Shown one piece after another: positions 34,700 to 43,791 of a stretch of 64,000 nucleotides of DNA (positions are counted from its first letter, which is position 1; each line of letters opens with the position of its first letter). Position numbers and translations under genes: made by a program. Origin of the DNA: Mycolicibacterium baixiangningiae (lineage in GTDB: Bacteria; Actinomycetota; Actinomycetes; Mycobacteriales; Mycobacteriaceae); assembly GCF_016313185.1 (NCBI RefSeq), contig NZ_CP066218.1, positions 1,798,001-1,862,000 on the forward strand, read 5' to 3'. The notes below the pieces were generated by a model, which saw only the letters and a list, made by a program, of their open reading frames with translations, was not told the origin of the DNA and searched no databases.

Positions 34700-34948
34700 T
34701 CAGCGGACCGTGACGTAGACGACGCGGTCGTCGTTGTCGTAGCGCACCGCGACGATGCTGGACTGGTCGAGCGGCTTGACCATGCCCTGATGGTTCACCC
34801 GCACGGCGTAGCCGCGGTCGTCGAGCTGCTCGACGGTGTTCTGGGCGTTGCCCGGCCCGGCCGGTGCGGCCTGGGCGGGGGCGGCCAAGCCGAGGATGGC
34901 GGTGGCGGCGGCGCCGGCGAACAGGGTGGTGGCTGCGAACTTCGTCAT
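34700..34948 (-). CDS. Small secreted protein with Sec signal peptide
   Basis: An 82-residue protein that I do not recognise by name. Residues 1-27 are a Sec signal peptide with an APAQAAPA cleavage region. The mature part, about 55 residues, contains QNTVEQLDDRGYAVRVN and ends in RVVYVTVR; this pattern occurs in small secreted mycobacterial proteins of unknown role. ATG 34948 is chosen; a GTG three codons upstream is possible. It has its own strong terminator downstream and about 150 bp of free sequence upstream, so it is a single-gene unit. Confidence 0.8.
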   Translation of the reverse strand: MTKFAATTLFAGAAATAILGLAAPAQAAPAGPGNAQNTVEQLDDRGYAVRVNHQGMVKPLDQSSIVAVRYDNDDRVVYVTVR

Positions 34949-35096
34949 TTCTCTCACTTCTCTCTGGTGGGTGTTCGAGCCGTGGCGGTCGTCGCGGTTC
35001 GGACGCTTCCTGTGTTTCCTGACTGCTCAAACCCGCACGTCAGGCCGATCATTTCCGCTGGCAGCGATTGACCCGCGGATGGCAGCATCGATGCGT

Positions 35097-35990
35097 TCAG
35101 CGACCCCAGCCGTCGTCGCTCTCCTCGATCACGACGCTTCCGGTGTCGGTGCGCGCGGTGATCTCACTTGTCGCCTCGGCGGGGTCGGAGGTCTCCGCCA
35201 CCCGGACCTGCGTCGCGTCGCCGGACTGCGCGCGCACGAGATAGGGACCACGGTCGGGGAGTCCGAGGACGATGTCGCCCGTGCGGCTGATCGCCTCGAC
35301 GGTGCGCGGGGCCGCGTCGCGGAAGTCGACGATGATCTCACCCTCGGATGTGGTGGCCGCGAAACGTTCACGCACCGAGATCGGATCACGCGCGGTCACC
35401 TCGCCGTCGACGGTCTGCACCTCCACGCGGCGGGCCGACCCGCTGAGCACGATCGCCCCGTGGGTGGTGCGGGCGGTCAGTTGGTCGAGGTCGGCTTGGG
35501 CGTGCACCACGCCGGTCTCCTGCTGGGTGCGCACGCTGAGACGGCGCGCCTGTTCGGGCGGGAGTGTCACGGTGATCTCCCCGCCGCGCGCCCATCCGAA
35601 CGTCGGCGACGGCCGGCCCTCGAGGACGATGCGGGTCTCCGGCCCGGCAGTGGTGACCGCGAGCCGGTGATCGCCACTACTCGCGGTGTTCACCAGGCGC
35701 AGGTTCGCGCGGCCCTCGCTCGCGTCTGGATCACTGGTGATCCGCACCGCCACCGGGATGTCGGCGGTGTCGATCACCAACGACCGCATGGCCGTCGGCA
35801 GCGCGTGGCTGTCGCTGAGCACGCGCACGGTGCTCAACCCCCACGCCGTGACGGCCAGCGCAGCAACGCTACCGACGACGAGGACGGCTGCGGCGGCGAT
35901 GAGGGCGCTCCGCAGTGCGGTCCGCCTGCCGGGGGACAGCTCGGGCGGGGGGCCAATCGGAGCTGGGGGTGGGGGGACGATGGTCGTCAT
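35097..35990 (-). CDS. Membrane-anchored DUF4097-like beta-repeat protein
   Basis: A 297-residue protein with a Pro-rich cytoplasmic N-terminus (about 1-30), one transmembrane helix (about 32-55) and an extracytoplasmic domain of repeated short strands such as GAIVLSGSARRVEVQTVDGEV, EGEIIVDF and GDIVLGL, the pattern of DUF4097/adhesin-like right-handed beta folds. ATG 35990 has a good AAGGA site upstream, better than an ATG at 36014 that overlaps the regulator stop. It is the last gene of a kinase-regulator operon, as such proteins often are, and probably takes part in envelope stress sensing or is a target of the system. No enzymatic residues seen. Confidence 0.82.
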   Translation of the reverse strand: MTTIVPPPPAPIGPPPELSPGRRTALRSALIAAAAVLVVGSVAALAVTAWGLSTVRVLSDSHALPTAMRSLVIDTADIPVAVRITSDPDASEGRANLRLVNTASSGDHRLAVTTAGPETRIVLEGRPSPTFGWARGGEITVTLPPEQARRLSVRTQQETGVVHAQADLDQLTARTTHGAIVLSGSARRVEVQTVDGEVTARDPISVRERFAATTSEGEIIVDFRDAAPRTVEAISRTGDIVLGLPDRGPYLVRAQSGDATQVRVAETSDPAEATSEITARTDTGSVVIEESDDGWGR

Positions 35991-36010
35991 CGGTAAATCC
36001 TTCCGCGCGT

Positions 36011-36655
36011 TCATGATTCGAGGAACCGCAGGACGGCCAGTACGCGGCGGTTCTCGGTCTCGTCGGGGGCCAGGTTGAGTTTCGTGAATATCGAGGCGAT
36101 GTGTTTCTCGGCTGATCCGACCGAGATGTGCATTCCCCGCGCGATCGCCGAGTTCGTCTTGCCCTCCGCCATCAGTTGCAGCACTTCGTGTTCACGGGGG
36201 GTCAACTGTTCGAGCGCCGCCCGCCGGTGTGAACGCACCAGGATCTGGGAGACCACCTCGGGGTCGAGGACCGTACCGCCGGTGCCGACGACCTCGACGG
36301 CGTCGAGAAAGGCGGGGACGTCGGCCACCCGGTCTTTCAGGAGGTAACCGAATCCTCTTGTGTCCGAGGCGATCAACTCGGCGGCGTAGCGCTGCTCGAC
36401 GTAGTGCGACAGCACGAGCACCGGCGACTCCGGGTTCTGGCTGCGCAGCAGCGCGGCGGCGCGGATGCCCTCGTCGGTGAAGGTCGGCGGCATCCGCACG
36501 TCGAGGATCGCCAGATCCGGTCGGGTCTCATTGACGAGCCGTAGCAGGTTGGTGGCGTCGGGAACTCCGGCAACCACCTGGTGGCCGGCGTCGGCGAGGA
36601 TGCGTTCGATTCCGGCGCGCAGCAGCGCGGAATCCTCGGCGATCACGATGCGCAT
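36011..36655 (-). CDS. LuxR/NarL-family response regulator
   Basis: A 214-residue regulator. The receiver has the acidic Asp8 in IAEDSALLRAGI and phospho-acceptor Asp52 in LAILDVRMPP; the C-terminal LuxR helix-turn-helix reads LTPREHEVLQLMAEGKTNSAIA and SAEKHIASIFTKL. It pairs with the kinase whose gene it overlaps by 13 bp and probably activates the operon that includes the DUF4097-like gene 21 bp downstream. ATG 36655 is the only reasonable start. The receiver is typical of actinobacterial regulators that work with PF13796-type kinases. Confidence 0.9.
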   Translation of the reverse strand: MRIVIAEDSALLRAGIERILADAGHQVVAGVPDATNLLRLVNETRPDLAILDVRMPPTFTDEGIRAAALLRSQNPESPVLVLSHYVEQRYAAELIASDTRGFGYLLKDRVADVPAFLDAVEVVGTGGTVLDPEVVSQILVRSHRRAALEQLTPREHEVLQLMAEGKTNSAIARGMHISVGSAEKHIASIFTKLNLAPDETENRRVLAVLRFLES

Positions 36656-37950
36656 GGCAGCACCGCCGTGACGATGGTGGGTCCGGTCGCCGGGCTGGAC
36701 ACCGAGAACGTGCCGCGTGCCGCGCGCACCCGTTCCTCGAGGCCACGGAGCCCGGTGGCGTTGTCGTCGTCGGTGATCGCCGCACCACCGCGACCATCGT
36801 CGAAGACGGACACGTACAGGGAGTTCGACGGTTCGTCGAACCGGACGGTGACCACGGCCTGACTGGCGCCGGCGTGCTTTGCGACGTTGGTCAGGGCCTC
36901 GGCGACGACGAAGTAGGCGACGGATTCGACCTCGTCGGGCAGTCGACGGGGCAGGTGCAGGTTCAATGTCGTGGGCACCCCGGAGTTCTCGGCCCGCTGC
37001 ACGACCGCCGATAACGCCGCGTCGAGCCCGCGGTCGGCGAGGATCGTCGGCGCGATACCCCGCACCACGTTGCGCAAATCGACCAGGGCGTTCTTCGCCT
37101 CGTCGTGCGCCTCGCCGATCAACTGCTTGGCGGCGGGCAGATCGGTGTCGAGTTTCGTCTGCGCCAGGCCGATGGCCATGGCCAGCGATACCAGCCGCGG
37201 TTGGACGCTGTCGTGCAGATCCCGCTCGATGCGGTGCCGTTCGGTCTGCGCCGACGACACCGCACCGGCTCGAGCGTCGCTCAGCGCACTCACCTGATAC
37301 TTCAGTGCCGCGGTGGGCGACGGGGTGAGCAGCCAGCGGTCGATGGTCGCGTCGAGGGCCGGGGCGAAGATCAGGATGGCGACCGAGGCCACCACGGCGA
37401 CGACGGCCAGCGGCCAGGCCAGGGCCGGCGGGAGGAACGCCAGACCGGCGGCGCCGCCGCTGCGGTCGATCGCCAGCGCGGCGGCGGGCGCCAGGAATCC
37501 GAACGCCAGCAGCGCGAACGCCAGCGCGGTGGCCAGGATGTCGTAGACCATGCGCAGGTAGTGGTGGGCGAGAACTTTCCAGAACCGGGCGCTGCTGACA
37601 TCGAGCCACAGCTGGTGCAGCCACCCCTGGAACCCGGGGTACTCGGATAGGCGCCGGAACGGCCGACCGATGCGCATCCCGAAGACCGCTTCGCTGCGTA
37701 CCCGCTCGACCCGGTCGATCCCGCGGACGAGATACGCGAAAACTACTGCCGCCAACGCGAATCCGATGACCGACGGGATCGAGGACAATCCTAGTACGAG
37801 GAGGCCCAACGGAATCCAGAACCACACCACGCCGATGGCGGCGCCGGTGAGCATGGATGCGGTTGAGACGACGCCGATGGCGCGGGGTCGTGACGTGGTG
37901 TCACTGACCGCGACGGACGCGGGCGGGGGGCTGGCGGTGACTGCGACCAT
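36643..37950 (-). CDS. NarL-type sensor kinase with membrane sensor domain
   Basis: A 435-residue membrane kinase. The N-terminal half (about 30-200) has four hydrophobic segments and conserved blocks such as FWIPLGL, typical of the PF13796 sensor domain. The HisKA_3 dimerisation domain contains ERHRIERDLHDSVQPR with His246 as phospho-acceptor, and the ATP-binding domain has VAEALTNVAKHA and DDGRGG, ending with GLRGLEERV. The start ATG 37950 has TAGGTT 6 nt upstream, so the operon is probably transcribed without a leader. Divergent from the LLM oxidoreductase gene with about 90 bp between. Confidence 0.9.
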   Translation of the reverse strand: MVAVTASPPPASVAVSDTTSRPRAIGVVSTASMLTGAAIGVVWFWIPLGLLVLGLSSIPSVIGFALAAVVFAYLVRGIDRVERVRSEAVFGMRIGRPFRRLSEYPGFQGWLHQLWLDVSSARFWKVLAHHYLRMVYDILATALAFALLAFGFLAPAAALAIDRSGGAAGLAFLPPALAWPLAVVAVVASVAILIFAPALDATIDRWLLTPSPTAALKYQVSALSDARAGAVSSAQTERHRIERDLHDSVQPRLVSLAMAIGLAQTKLDTDLPAAKQLIGEAHDEAKNALVDLRNVVRGIAPTILADRGLDAALSAVVQRAENSGVPTTLNLHLPRRLPDEVESVAYFVVAEALTNVAKHAGASQAVVTVRFDEPSNSLYVSVFDDGRGGAAITDDDNATGLRGLEERVRAARGTFSVSSPATGPTIVTAVLPCAS

Positions 37951-37956
37951 GTGTCC

Positions 37957-37962
37957 AACCTA
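37957..37962 (-). promoter_or_regulatory. Leaderless -10 box of the sensor kinase operon
   Basis: TAGGTT on the minus strand is followed by 6 nt and then ATG 37950. Confidence 0.5.
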
Positions 37963-38041
37963 TGGAGTGCGCGTCCGTTGCGACACGGCGTTTTCCGGAG
38001 AGCTGGGCGGGGGATAACCCCCCGGGTGCCAGAATCGCGGT

Positions 38042-38941
38042 GTGCGAATCGGAATGACCCTGCCGGTGATGGAACCCGATCTCGACTCGGGGATGTTGCG
38101 GACGTGGGTCCGGGTGATCGACGACGGGCCGTTCTCCGCGCTGTGCTGGGGTGAGCGGATCGCCTTCGACAACCCCGACAGCCTGACGTTGCTCGGTGCG
38201 GTGGCCGCGTGGACCGAGCGCGTCCGGTTGGTGACGACAGTGATCGTCCCGCAGTTGCACGACCCGGTGATGCTCGCCAAGGCCCTCGCGACCGGCGACC
38301 TCATCAGCGACGGACGGTTGACGGTGGGTATCGGCGTCGGCGGTCGGCACGAGGATTACGCGGCTGTCGGCGCCGACCCGGCCACGCAGACCATGCGGGA
38401 AATGGCCCGGAGGGTCGCGCTGATGAAGCGGGTGTGGGCGGGGGAGAAGCTGACCGACTCGGTGCTTCCGGTGGGGCCGGCGCCGGTTCAGCCCGGTGGC
38501 CCACCGTTGCTCGTCGGCACCATCGGACCCAAGACCGTGCGCAGCGCGGCGTCCTGGGCCCACGGTATGGCCGGCACGACTCTCGACCTCGACACCGCCA
38601 AGCAGAACGAGTTGTTCGACATCGCCAGGACTGCGTGGGCAGAGGCCGGTAAACCCGCGCCGCACCTGGCCACGTCATTCTGGTTCGCCATCGGCGAGCG
38701 TGACGCGGCGCGCGCCCAGGTGCACAGCCACCTGCGCCGCTACATGAACTGGATTCCCGGCGAGTACGTCGACGCGATGGCGCCGGCCACAGGGTTCGCG
38801 GGCACCGAGGACGATCTGCTCGCACGTCTCGAGGAGTTCGAGGGAATCGGCACCGACGAGGTGCACCTCATCCCGACCAGTTCCGACCTCGGACAGCTGA
38901 CCCGAGTCGCCGATGCCGTGAAGGAGTTGGTGCGACCATGA
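38042..38941 (+). CDS. LLM-class flavin-dependent oxidoreductase
   Basis: A 299-residue TIM-barrel flavoprotein of the luciferase-like superfamily, the class that in mycobacteria uses F420 or FMN. Recognisable blocks are RIGMTLPVMEPDL at the start, LGAVAAWTERVRLVTTVIVPQLHDPVMLAK, and GRLTVGIGVGGRHEDYAAVGAD in the middle. Substrate and cofactor cannot be fixed. GTG 38042 lies 6 nt after CAGAAT, a possible -10 box, so a leaderless start is plausible. The stop overlaps the next start by ATGA. Confidence 0.86.
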   Translation: MRIGMTLPVMEPDLDSGMLRTWVRVIDDGPFSALCWGERIAFDNPDSLTLLGAVAAWTERVRLVTTVIVPQLHDPVMLAKALATGDLISDGRLTVGIGVGGRHEDYAAVGADPATQTMREMARRVALMKRVWAGEKLTDSVLPVGPAPVQPGGPPLLVGTIGPKTVRSAASWAHGMAGTTLDLDTAKQNELFDIARTAWAEAGKPAPHLATSFWFAIGERDAARAQVHSHLRRYMNWIPGEYVDAMAPATGFAGTEDDLLARLEEFEGIGTDEVHLIPTSSDLGQLTRVADAVKELVRP

Positions 38942-39609
38942 CAGCCGACAACCTCCCTCAGGTCGTCTCGCGCCGGGAGTGGGAAGACGCCCGTGCGCAA
39001 TTGTTGGTCCGCGAGAAGGAGCTGATGCGGCTGAAGGACTCGGTCAGCGCGGCGCGTCGCCGGCTGCCCATGGTCGAGGTGACCGAGCCCTACGTGTTCG
39101 ACACGGAGAGCGGTCCGGTGAGCCTGGCAGAGCTGTTCGACGGGCGGCGCCAGCTGATCGTCCAGCACTTCATGTTCGGCAGCGACTGGCAGCAGGGGTG
39201 TGAGGGCTGTTCGATGATGGCCGACCATCTCGGCCCGCTGTCGCACCTGCACGCCAAGGACACGTCGTTGGTGCTCGTGTCCCGCGCACCGGTCGGGACG
39301 CTGCTCGCCTTCCGCGACCGGATGGGCTGGGATCTGCCGTGGGTGTCTTCCGGTGCGTCGACGTTCAACGAGGACTTCCACGTCACCGTCGACGGCGAGG
39401 AGCGCCACGGCATCAGCGTCTTCCTGCGCGACGGCGAGCGCGTGTTCCACACCTGGTCGACGTACCAGCGCGGAGAGGAACCGTTCATGCTCGTCTTCGA
39501 CCTGCTCGATCTCACCCCGTACGGCCGCCAGGAGACCTGGGAGGACTCGCCGGCCGGCTGGCCACAGCGACCGCCCTATGAGTGGATGCGCCTGCACGAC
39601 GCGTACTGA
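38938..39609 (+). CDS. DUF899 thioredoxin-fold protein
   Basis: A 223-residue protein of the DUF899 family (thioredoxin-like fold). Typical blocks: SRREWEDARAQLLVREKEL, FDGRRQLIVQHFMFGSDWQQGCEGCSM, with the CxxC pair inside, and WDLPWVSSGASTFNEDF. The family's role is unknown, perhaps a thiol-dependent redox function. It is coupled to the LLM oxidoreductase by a 4-bp overlap, so the two probably act on one pathway. A 13-bp inverted repeat follows. Confidence 0.87.
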   Translation: MTADNLPQVVSRREWEDARAQLLVREKELMRLKDSVSAARRRLPMVEVTEPYVFDTESGPVSLAELFDGRRQLIVQHFMFGSDWQQGCEGCSMMADHLGPLSHLHAKDTSLVLVSRAPVGTLLAFRDRMGWDLPWVSSGASTFNEDFHVTVDGEERHGISVFLRDGERVFHTWSTYQRGEEPFMLVFDLLDLTPYGRQETWEDSPAGWPQRPPYEWMRLHDAY

Positions 39610-39631
39610 GCGGCCTGGTGTGCAGAACGAG

Positions 39632-39663
39632 AGTGGCCGCCTCGCTGATGCGAGGCGGCCACT
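39632..39663. terminator. Bidirectional hairpin between convergent genes
   Basis: AGTGGCCGCCTCG (39632-39644) and its complement (39651-39663) form a perfect 13-bp stem with a 6-nt loop, placed between the DUF899 gene and a convergent secreted-protein gene. No T-run follows on either side. Confidence 0.7.
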
Positions 39664-39683
39664 GTCATCTGGTCAGATGCCGA

Positions 39684-40172
39684 TCAGAAACCGATCTTCG
39701 GCAGCTTGAACGGGTTGTTCGGCGGGCCGAGGTTCAGCGGGTTGTTCGGCGGGCCGAGCTGCGGTGCCGGAAGGTTCACGCTCGGCAGACCGACGGCGGG
39801 CAGTCCGATTCCCGGAACGTTCACCGCCGGCGGGTTGATATGGAACGGCACGCTGAGACCGATGTCCGGGACCACGTCGGGCAGACCGACCGAGACCGGG
39901 ACGCTGCCGTTCGCCTCGACCGGCGACGGCAGGTTGGCGACGTTCTTGGCGACCTCGCGAGACCACGACTCGGGAATCTGGATCGGCGCCTTGTTCGCGG
40001 TGTTCTTCTTCTCCGCAGGCTGCTCTTCCGGTGCCCGCTCACACGTGGCCGGATCGGCGCATTCTGGTCCGGCGACAGGCTCTGCGGCAGCGACTCCCGC
40101 GCCCATGAACCACGCCGGAAGGCCGACGACACCGATGATCGATGCCCCTGCCAGTACTCGTTTGATATCCAC
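39684..40172 (-). CDS. Secreted Pro/Asn-rich protein
   Basis: A 162-residue protein with a Sec signal peptide (hydrophobic core about 8-30, ending GVAAAEP). The mature part has a cysteine pair (PECADPATCE), a helix-like middle, and a low-complexity C-terminus with the repeated motifs VNVPGIGLPAVGLPSVNLP and LGPPNNP twice. I do not recognise a family. GTG 40172 is chosen for the GAGGGG site 6 nt upstream; TTG 40178 is possible. Position just before argS corresponds to Rv1291c, also a small secreted protein, though I cannot confirm homology. Confidence 0.78.
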   Translation of the reverse strand: MDIKRVLAGASIIGVVGLPAWFMGAGVAAAEPVAGPECADPATCERAPEEQPAEKKNTANKAPIQIPESWSREVAKNVANLPSPVEANGSVPVSVGLPDVVPDIGLSVPFHINPPAVNVPGIGLPAVGLPSVNLPAPQLGPPNNPLNLGPPNNPFKLPKIGF

Positions 40173-40538
40173 AATCAACCCCTCGGATAGGAAATCCCTT
40201 AGAGCGTATCGCTTCCGAGCAAATCGCGCGAAGGCTTACCTGCCTTTGCAGACGCATACTCCACGATGTCGTTAGATCTGCGAAGCAACTTCCGCAGCTG
40301 CGCAGATGCCGAACGCGACGAGGCTGGTCGCGTTGGCAAATTCCCTCAGAGGGTGAAACGGGATGGTGAACCGCAAAACGCTCGTACAGCGAGTCGGACA
40401 GCGAACCCGGGGGGTTGCGTGGGCCACCACACGGCCACGGCCGGCGAATGCGCGGCGGGAGGTGTGACGAAATTTTTCGAGATATGTCTGGCCGCCTGAG
40501 CCGGCAATCCAGCGGGATGGCCCTGATCTGAGGAGGAG
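40173..40538. other. Intergenic region without recognisable gene
   Basis: About 365 bp between the secreted-protein gene and the tRNA. It must hold the promoter of the former. No frame here has coding character, and I see no clear promoter, hairpin or repeat. A slightly AT-richer segment (GACGAAATTTTTCGAGATAT) lies near 40470 and could be upstream sequence of a promoter, or the terminator side of the tRNA. Confidence 0.5.
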
Positions 40539-40611
40539 TGCCCCCGGCAGGATTCGAACCTGCGGCCTTCTGCTCCGGAGGCAGACGCTCTATCCCCTGA
40601 GCTACGGGGGC
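40539..40611 (-). tRNA. tRNA-Arg (anticodon CCG)
   Basis: 73 nt on the minus strand fold as a tRNA: acceptor GCCCCCG with CGGGGGC, D arm with GCTCAGGGGATAGAGC, anticodon arm TCTGC-CTCCGGA-GCAGA with anticodon CCG reading the arginine codon CGG, and a T arm with GGTTCGAATCC. Discriminator base A; CCA is not encoded. It lies about 100 bp from argS, on the opposite strand. Confidence 0.95.
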
Positions 40612-40700
40612 GCGTTCTTCACGAACGGCGCCATTGGGCGTGGACAGCGTAACGCATGTGGCGGGGCGTAATGGATTCGGGCACTGACCACCCCAGACCA

Positions 40701-40706
40701 TAGGAT
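40701..40706 (+). promoter_or_regulatory. Probable -10 box of argS
   Basis: TAGGAT is followed by 8 nt and then GTG 40715, consistent with a leaderless or nearly leaderless transcript. Confidence 0.5.
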
Positions 40707-40714
40707 GGACCCCC

Positions 40715-42367
40715 GTGACACCCGCCGACCTCGCCGACTTGCTCAGGACCACCGCTGCTGCTGTGTTGACCGAGCATGACCTCGACACCGCTGCGTTGCC
40801 TGCGACTGTCACGGTGGAGCGGCCCCGCAATCCCGAACACGGTGACTATGCCACCAACCTGGCGCTTCAGCTCGGTAAGAAGGTCGGCGCGAACCCCCGC
40901 GAGCTGGCCGGATGGCTCGCCGAGGCGCTGACGGGCACCGCGGACATCGCCGCCGCCGAGGTCGCCGGACCCGGCTTCGTCAACCTGCGCATCGAGGCGT
41001 CGGCGCAGAACGTCATCGTCGGCACCATCATCTCCAGCGGTGAGCGCTACGGGCACTCCGCCGGGCTGGCCGACCGCAACATCAACCTCGAGTTCGTCTC
41101 CGCCAACCCGACCGGGCCCATCCACATCGGTGGCACCCGGTGGGCGGCCGTCGGTGACGCGCTGGGCCGGCTGCTGGCCACTCAGGGCGCCGCGGTGGTG
41201 CGCGAGTACTACTTCAACGACCACGGCTCGCAGATCGACCGGTTCGTCAACTCGCTGATCGCGGCGGCGAAGGGGCAGCCCGCCCCCGAGGACGGCTACG
41301 CCGGCAGCTACATCGGCGACATCGCCGCGCAGGTGCTCGCCAAGGATCCCGGCGCGCTCGAGCTGCCCGACGACCAGATGCGCGAGGCGTTCCGGGCGAT
41401 CGGCGTCGACCTGATGTTCGCCCACATCAAGACCTCCCTGCACGAGTTCGGCACCGACTTCGACGTCTTCACCCACGAGGATTCGATGCACACCAGCGGA
41501 CGGGTAGAGGAGGCGATCGCCCGCCTGCGGGAGAACGGCGCGATCTACGAGAAGGACGGCGCCACCTGGCTGCGCACCACCGACTTCGGTGACGACAAGG
41601 ACCGCGTCGTCATCAAGAGCGACGGCAACCCGGCCTATATCGCCGGGGACCTGGCCTACTTCCTCGACAAACGCCAGCGCGGCTTCAACCTGTGCATCTA
41701 CATGCTCGGCGCGGACCACCACGGCTACATCGCGCGCCTGAAGGCCGCCGCCGCCGCACTGGGTGACGATCCGGACACCGTCGAGGTGCTGATCGGTCAG
41801 ATGGTCAACCTGGTGCGCGACGGCCAACCGGTGCGGATGAGCAAGCGCGCCGGCACCGTCATCACCCTCGACGACCTCGTCGAGGCGATCGGCGTCGATG
41901 CGTCGCGCTACTCGCTGATCCGCTCGTCGGTGGACACCCCGATCGACATCGACCTGGCGCTGTGGTCCTCGGCGTCGGCCGAGAACCCCGTCTACTACGT
42001 GCAGTACGCCCACGCGCGACTCTCGGCGCTGGCCCGCAATGCGGCCGACCTCGGCCTGACCGCCGACACCGCCCACCTCGACCTGCTCACCCACGACAAA
42101 GAGGGCACGCTGATCCGCAACCTCGGTGAGTTCTCGCGGGTGCTGGAATCGGCTGCGGCCCTGCGTGAGCCGCACCGGGTGTGCCGCTACCTCGAGGACC
42201 TCGCCGGTGACTACCACCGGTTCTACGACTCCTGCCGGGTGCTGCCCCAAGGCGATGAAACGCCTGGGAGCCTTCATCAGGCCCGGCTGGCACTGTGTCA
42301 GGCCACCCGCCAGGTGATCGCCAATGGTCTGGCGATCCTCGGCGTGAGCGCACCGGATCGGATGTGA
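40715..42367 (+). CDS. argS: Arginyl-tRNA synthetase
   Basis: A 550-residue class I synthetase that charges tRNA-Arg with arginine in the cytoplasm. The N-terminal Add-1 domain, the HIGH-equivalent H137-I-G-G in [12 protein letters not shown], the degenerate KMSKS loop MSKR (375-378) in [11 protein letters not shown], and the C-terminal DALR anticodon-binding domain ending VSAPDRM are all present. GTG 40715 fits the -10 box. It overlaps lysA by GTGA, starting an argS-lysA-thrA-thrC-thrB cluster as in Rv1292-Rv1296. The neighbouring tRNA-Arg(CCG) is probably one of its substrates. Confidence 0.97.
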   Translation: MTPADLADLLRTTAAAVLTEHDLDTAALPATVTVERPRNPEHGDYATNLALQLGKKVGANPRELAGWLAEALTGTADIAAAEVAGPGFVNLRIEASAQNVIVGTIISSGERYGHSAGLADRNINLEFVSANPTGPIHIGGTRWAAVGDALGRLLATQGAAVVREYYFNDHGSQIDRFVNSLIAAAKGQPAPEDGYAGSYIGDIAAQVLAKDPGALELPDDQMREAFRAIGVDLMFAHIKTSLHEFGTDFDVFTHEDSMHTSGRVEEAIARLRENGAIYEKDGATWLRTTDFGDDKDRVVIKSDGNPAYIAGDLAYFLDKRQRGFNLCIYMLGADHHGYIARLKAAAAALGDDPDTVEVLIGQMVNLVRDGQPVRMSKRAGTVITLDDLVEAIGVDASRYSLIRSSVDTPIDIDLALWSSASAENPVYYVQYAHARLSALARNAADLGLTADTAHLDLLTHDKEGTLIRNLGEFSRVLESAAALREPHRVCRYLEDLAGDYHRFYDSCRVLPQGDETPGSLHQARLALCQATRQVIANGLAILGVSAPDRM

Positions 42368-43791
42368 ACGCCCACCCCGCCGGGCCCCGGCACGCCGAAG
42401 AGGCTCACCACGGCAGCGCTCCGCCGCGTCCGGACTCCGCCGACGAGGTGCTGCAGATCGCAGCGAACGTGTGGCCGCGCAACGCCGTTCGCGGCGCCGA
42501 CGGCGTGGTGTCGATCGCCGGGGTCCCGGTCACCGACATCGCCGCCGAATTCGGCACCCCGGTCTTCGTCATCGACGAGGACGACTTCCGCCACCGCTGC
42601 CGCGAGATCTCCGCGGCGTTCGGCGGCGGCGAGTACGTGCGGTACGCAGCGAAGGCCTTCCTGTGCACCGAGATCGCGCGTTGGATCGACGAAGAGGGGT
42701 TGGCCCTCGACGTCGCCAGCGGCGGAGAGCTCGCCGTCGCCCTGCACGCCGGATTCCCCGCCGAGCGGATCGCCCTGCACGGCAACAACAAATCGCTCGA
42801 CGAACTGACGTTGGCGGTGAAATCCGGCGTGGGTCACGTGGTGGTCGACTCGATGATCGAGATCGAGCGCCTCGACGAGATCGCCGCGGCGGCCGGCGTG
42901 GTCCAGGACGTGCTGGTGCGGGTGACCGTGGGCGTGGAAGCTCATACACACGAGTTCATCTCCACCGCCCACGAGGATCAGAAGTTCGGGCTCTCGCTGG
43001 CCAGCGGCGCCGCGATGACGGCCGTACGGCGGGTCTTCGAGACCGATCACCTGCGCCTGGTGGGTCTGCACAGCCACATCGGCTCGCAGATCTTCGACGT
43101 GGCCGGGTTCGAATTGGCCGCCCACCGCGTGATCGGCCTGCTGCGCGACGTCGTCGCCGAGTTCGGGGTGGACAAGACCGCGCAGATGTCCACCGTCGAC
43201 CTGGGCGGTGGCCTGGGCATCTCCTATCTGCCGCAGGATGATCCGCCGCCGATCGCCGACCTCGCGGCCAAGCTGACCAACATCGTCCGTGAGGAATCCG
43301 CCGCCGTCGGCCTGCCCACCCCGAAACTCGTGGTCGAGCCGGGCCGGGCGATCGCCGGACCCGGGACGATCACTCTCTACGAGGTCGGCACGGTCAAGGA
43401 CGTGGCCGTTGCCTCCGACAGGCACCGCCGCTACGTCAGCATCGACGGCGGCATGAGCGACAACATCCGCACCTCGCTCTACGGCGCCGAGTACGACGTC
43501 CGGCTGATCTCCCGGGTCAGCGACGCCGCCCCGGTCATGGGCCGCGTCGTCGGGAAGCACTGCGAGAGCGGCGACATCGTCGTGCGCGACACCTGGATCT
43601 CCGACGACGTCGCGCCGGGCGACCTCCTCGGGGTGGCCGCGACCGGTGCCTACTGCTATTCGATGTCGAGCCGTTACAACCTGATCGGCCGTCCGGCGGT
43701 GGTGGCGGTGCGCGACGGGCACGCGCGCCTGATCCTTCGCCGCGAAACGGTCGACGATCTGTTGAGTCTGGAAGTGAGTGTCAATGAGTAA
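42364..43791 (+). CDS. lysA: Diaminopimelate decarboxylase
   Basis: A 475-residue PLP enzyme that decarboxylates meso-diaminopimelate to lysine, the last step of the pathway. Fold type III motifs are visible: PLP lysine Lys97 in RYAAKAFLC, the HSHIGSQ block, [15 protein letters not shown], and CESGDIV with the active-site cysteine from the partner subunit. GTG 42364 overlaps the argS stop and gives a start in line with M. tuberculosis LysA (Rv1293), which is of similar length. It overlaps thrA by 8 bp. Confidence 0.96.
   Translation: MNAHPAGPRHAEEAHHGSAPPRPDSADEVLQIAANVWPRNAVRGADGVVSIAGVPVTDIAAEFGTPVFVIDEDDFRHRCREISAAFGGGEYVRYAAKAFLCTEIARWIDEEGLALDVASGGELAVALHAGFPAERIALHGNNKSLDELTLAVKSGVGHVVVDSMIEIERLDEIAAAAGVVQDVLVRVTVGVEAHTHEFISTAHEDQKFGLSLASGAAMTAVRRVFETDHLRLVGLHSHIGSQIFDVAGFELAAHRVIGLLRDVVAEFGVDKTAQMSTVDLGGGLGISYLPQDDPPPIADLAAKLTNIVREESAAVGLPTPKLVVEPGRAIAGPGTITLYEVGTVKDVAVASDRHRRYVSIDGGMSDNIRTSLYGAEYDVRLISRVSDAAPVMGRVVGKHCESGDIVVRDTWISDDVAPGDLLGVAATGAYCYSMSSRYNLIGRPAVVAVRDGHARLILRRETVDDLLSLEVSVNE

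Noticed and set aside
33123..35030. Extension of the DUF222 frame upstream to 35030
   Set aside because: The added 139 codons are Arg/Pro-rich, cross an intrinsic terminator and overlap the small secreted-protein gene; a promoter and SOS box lie at the shorter start.
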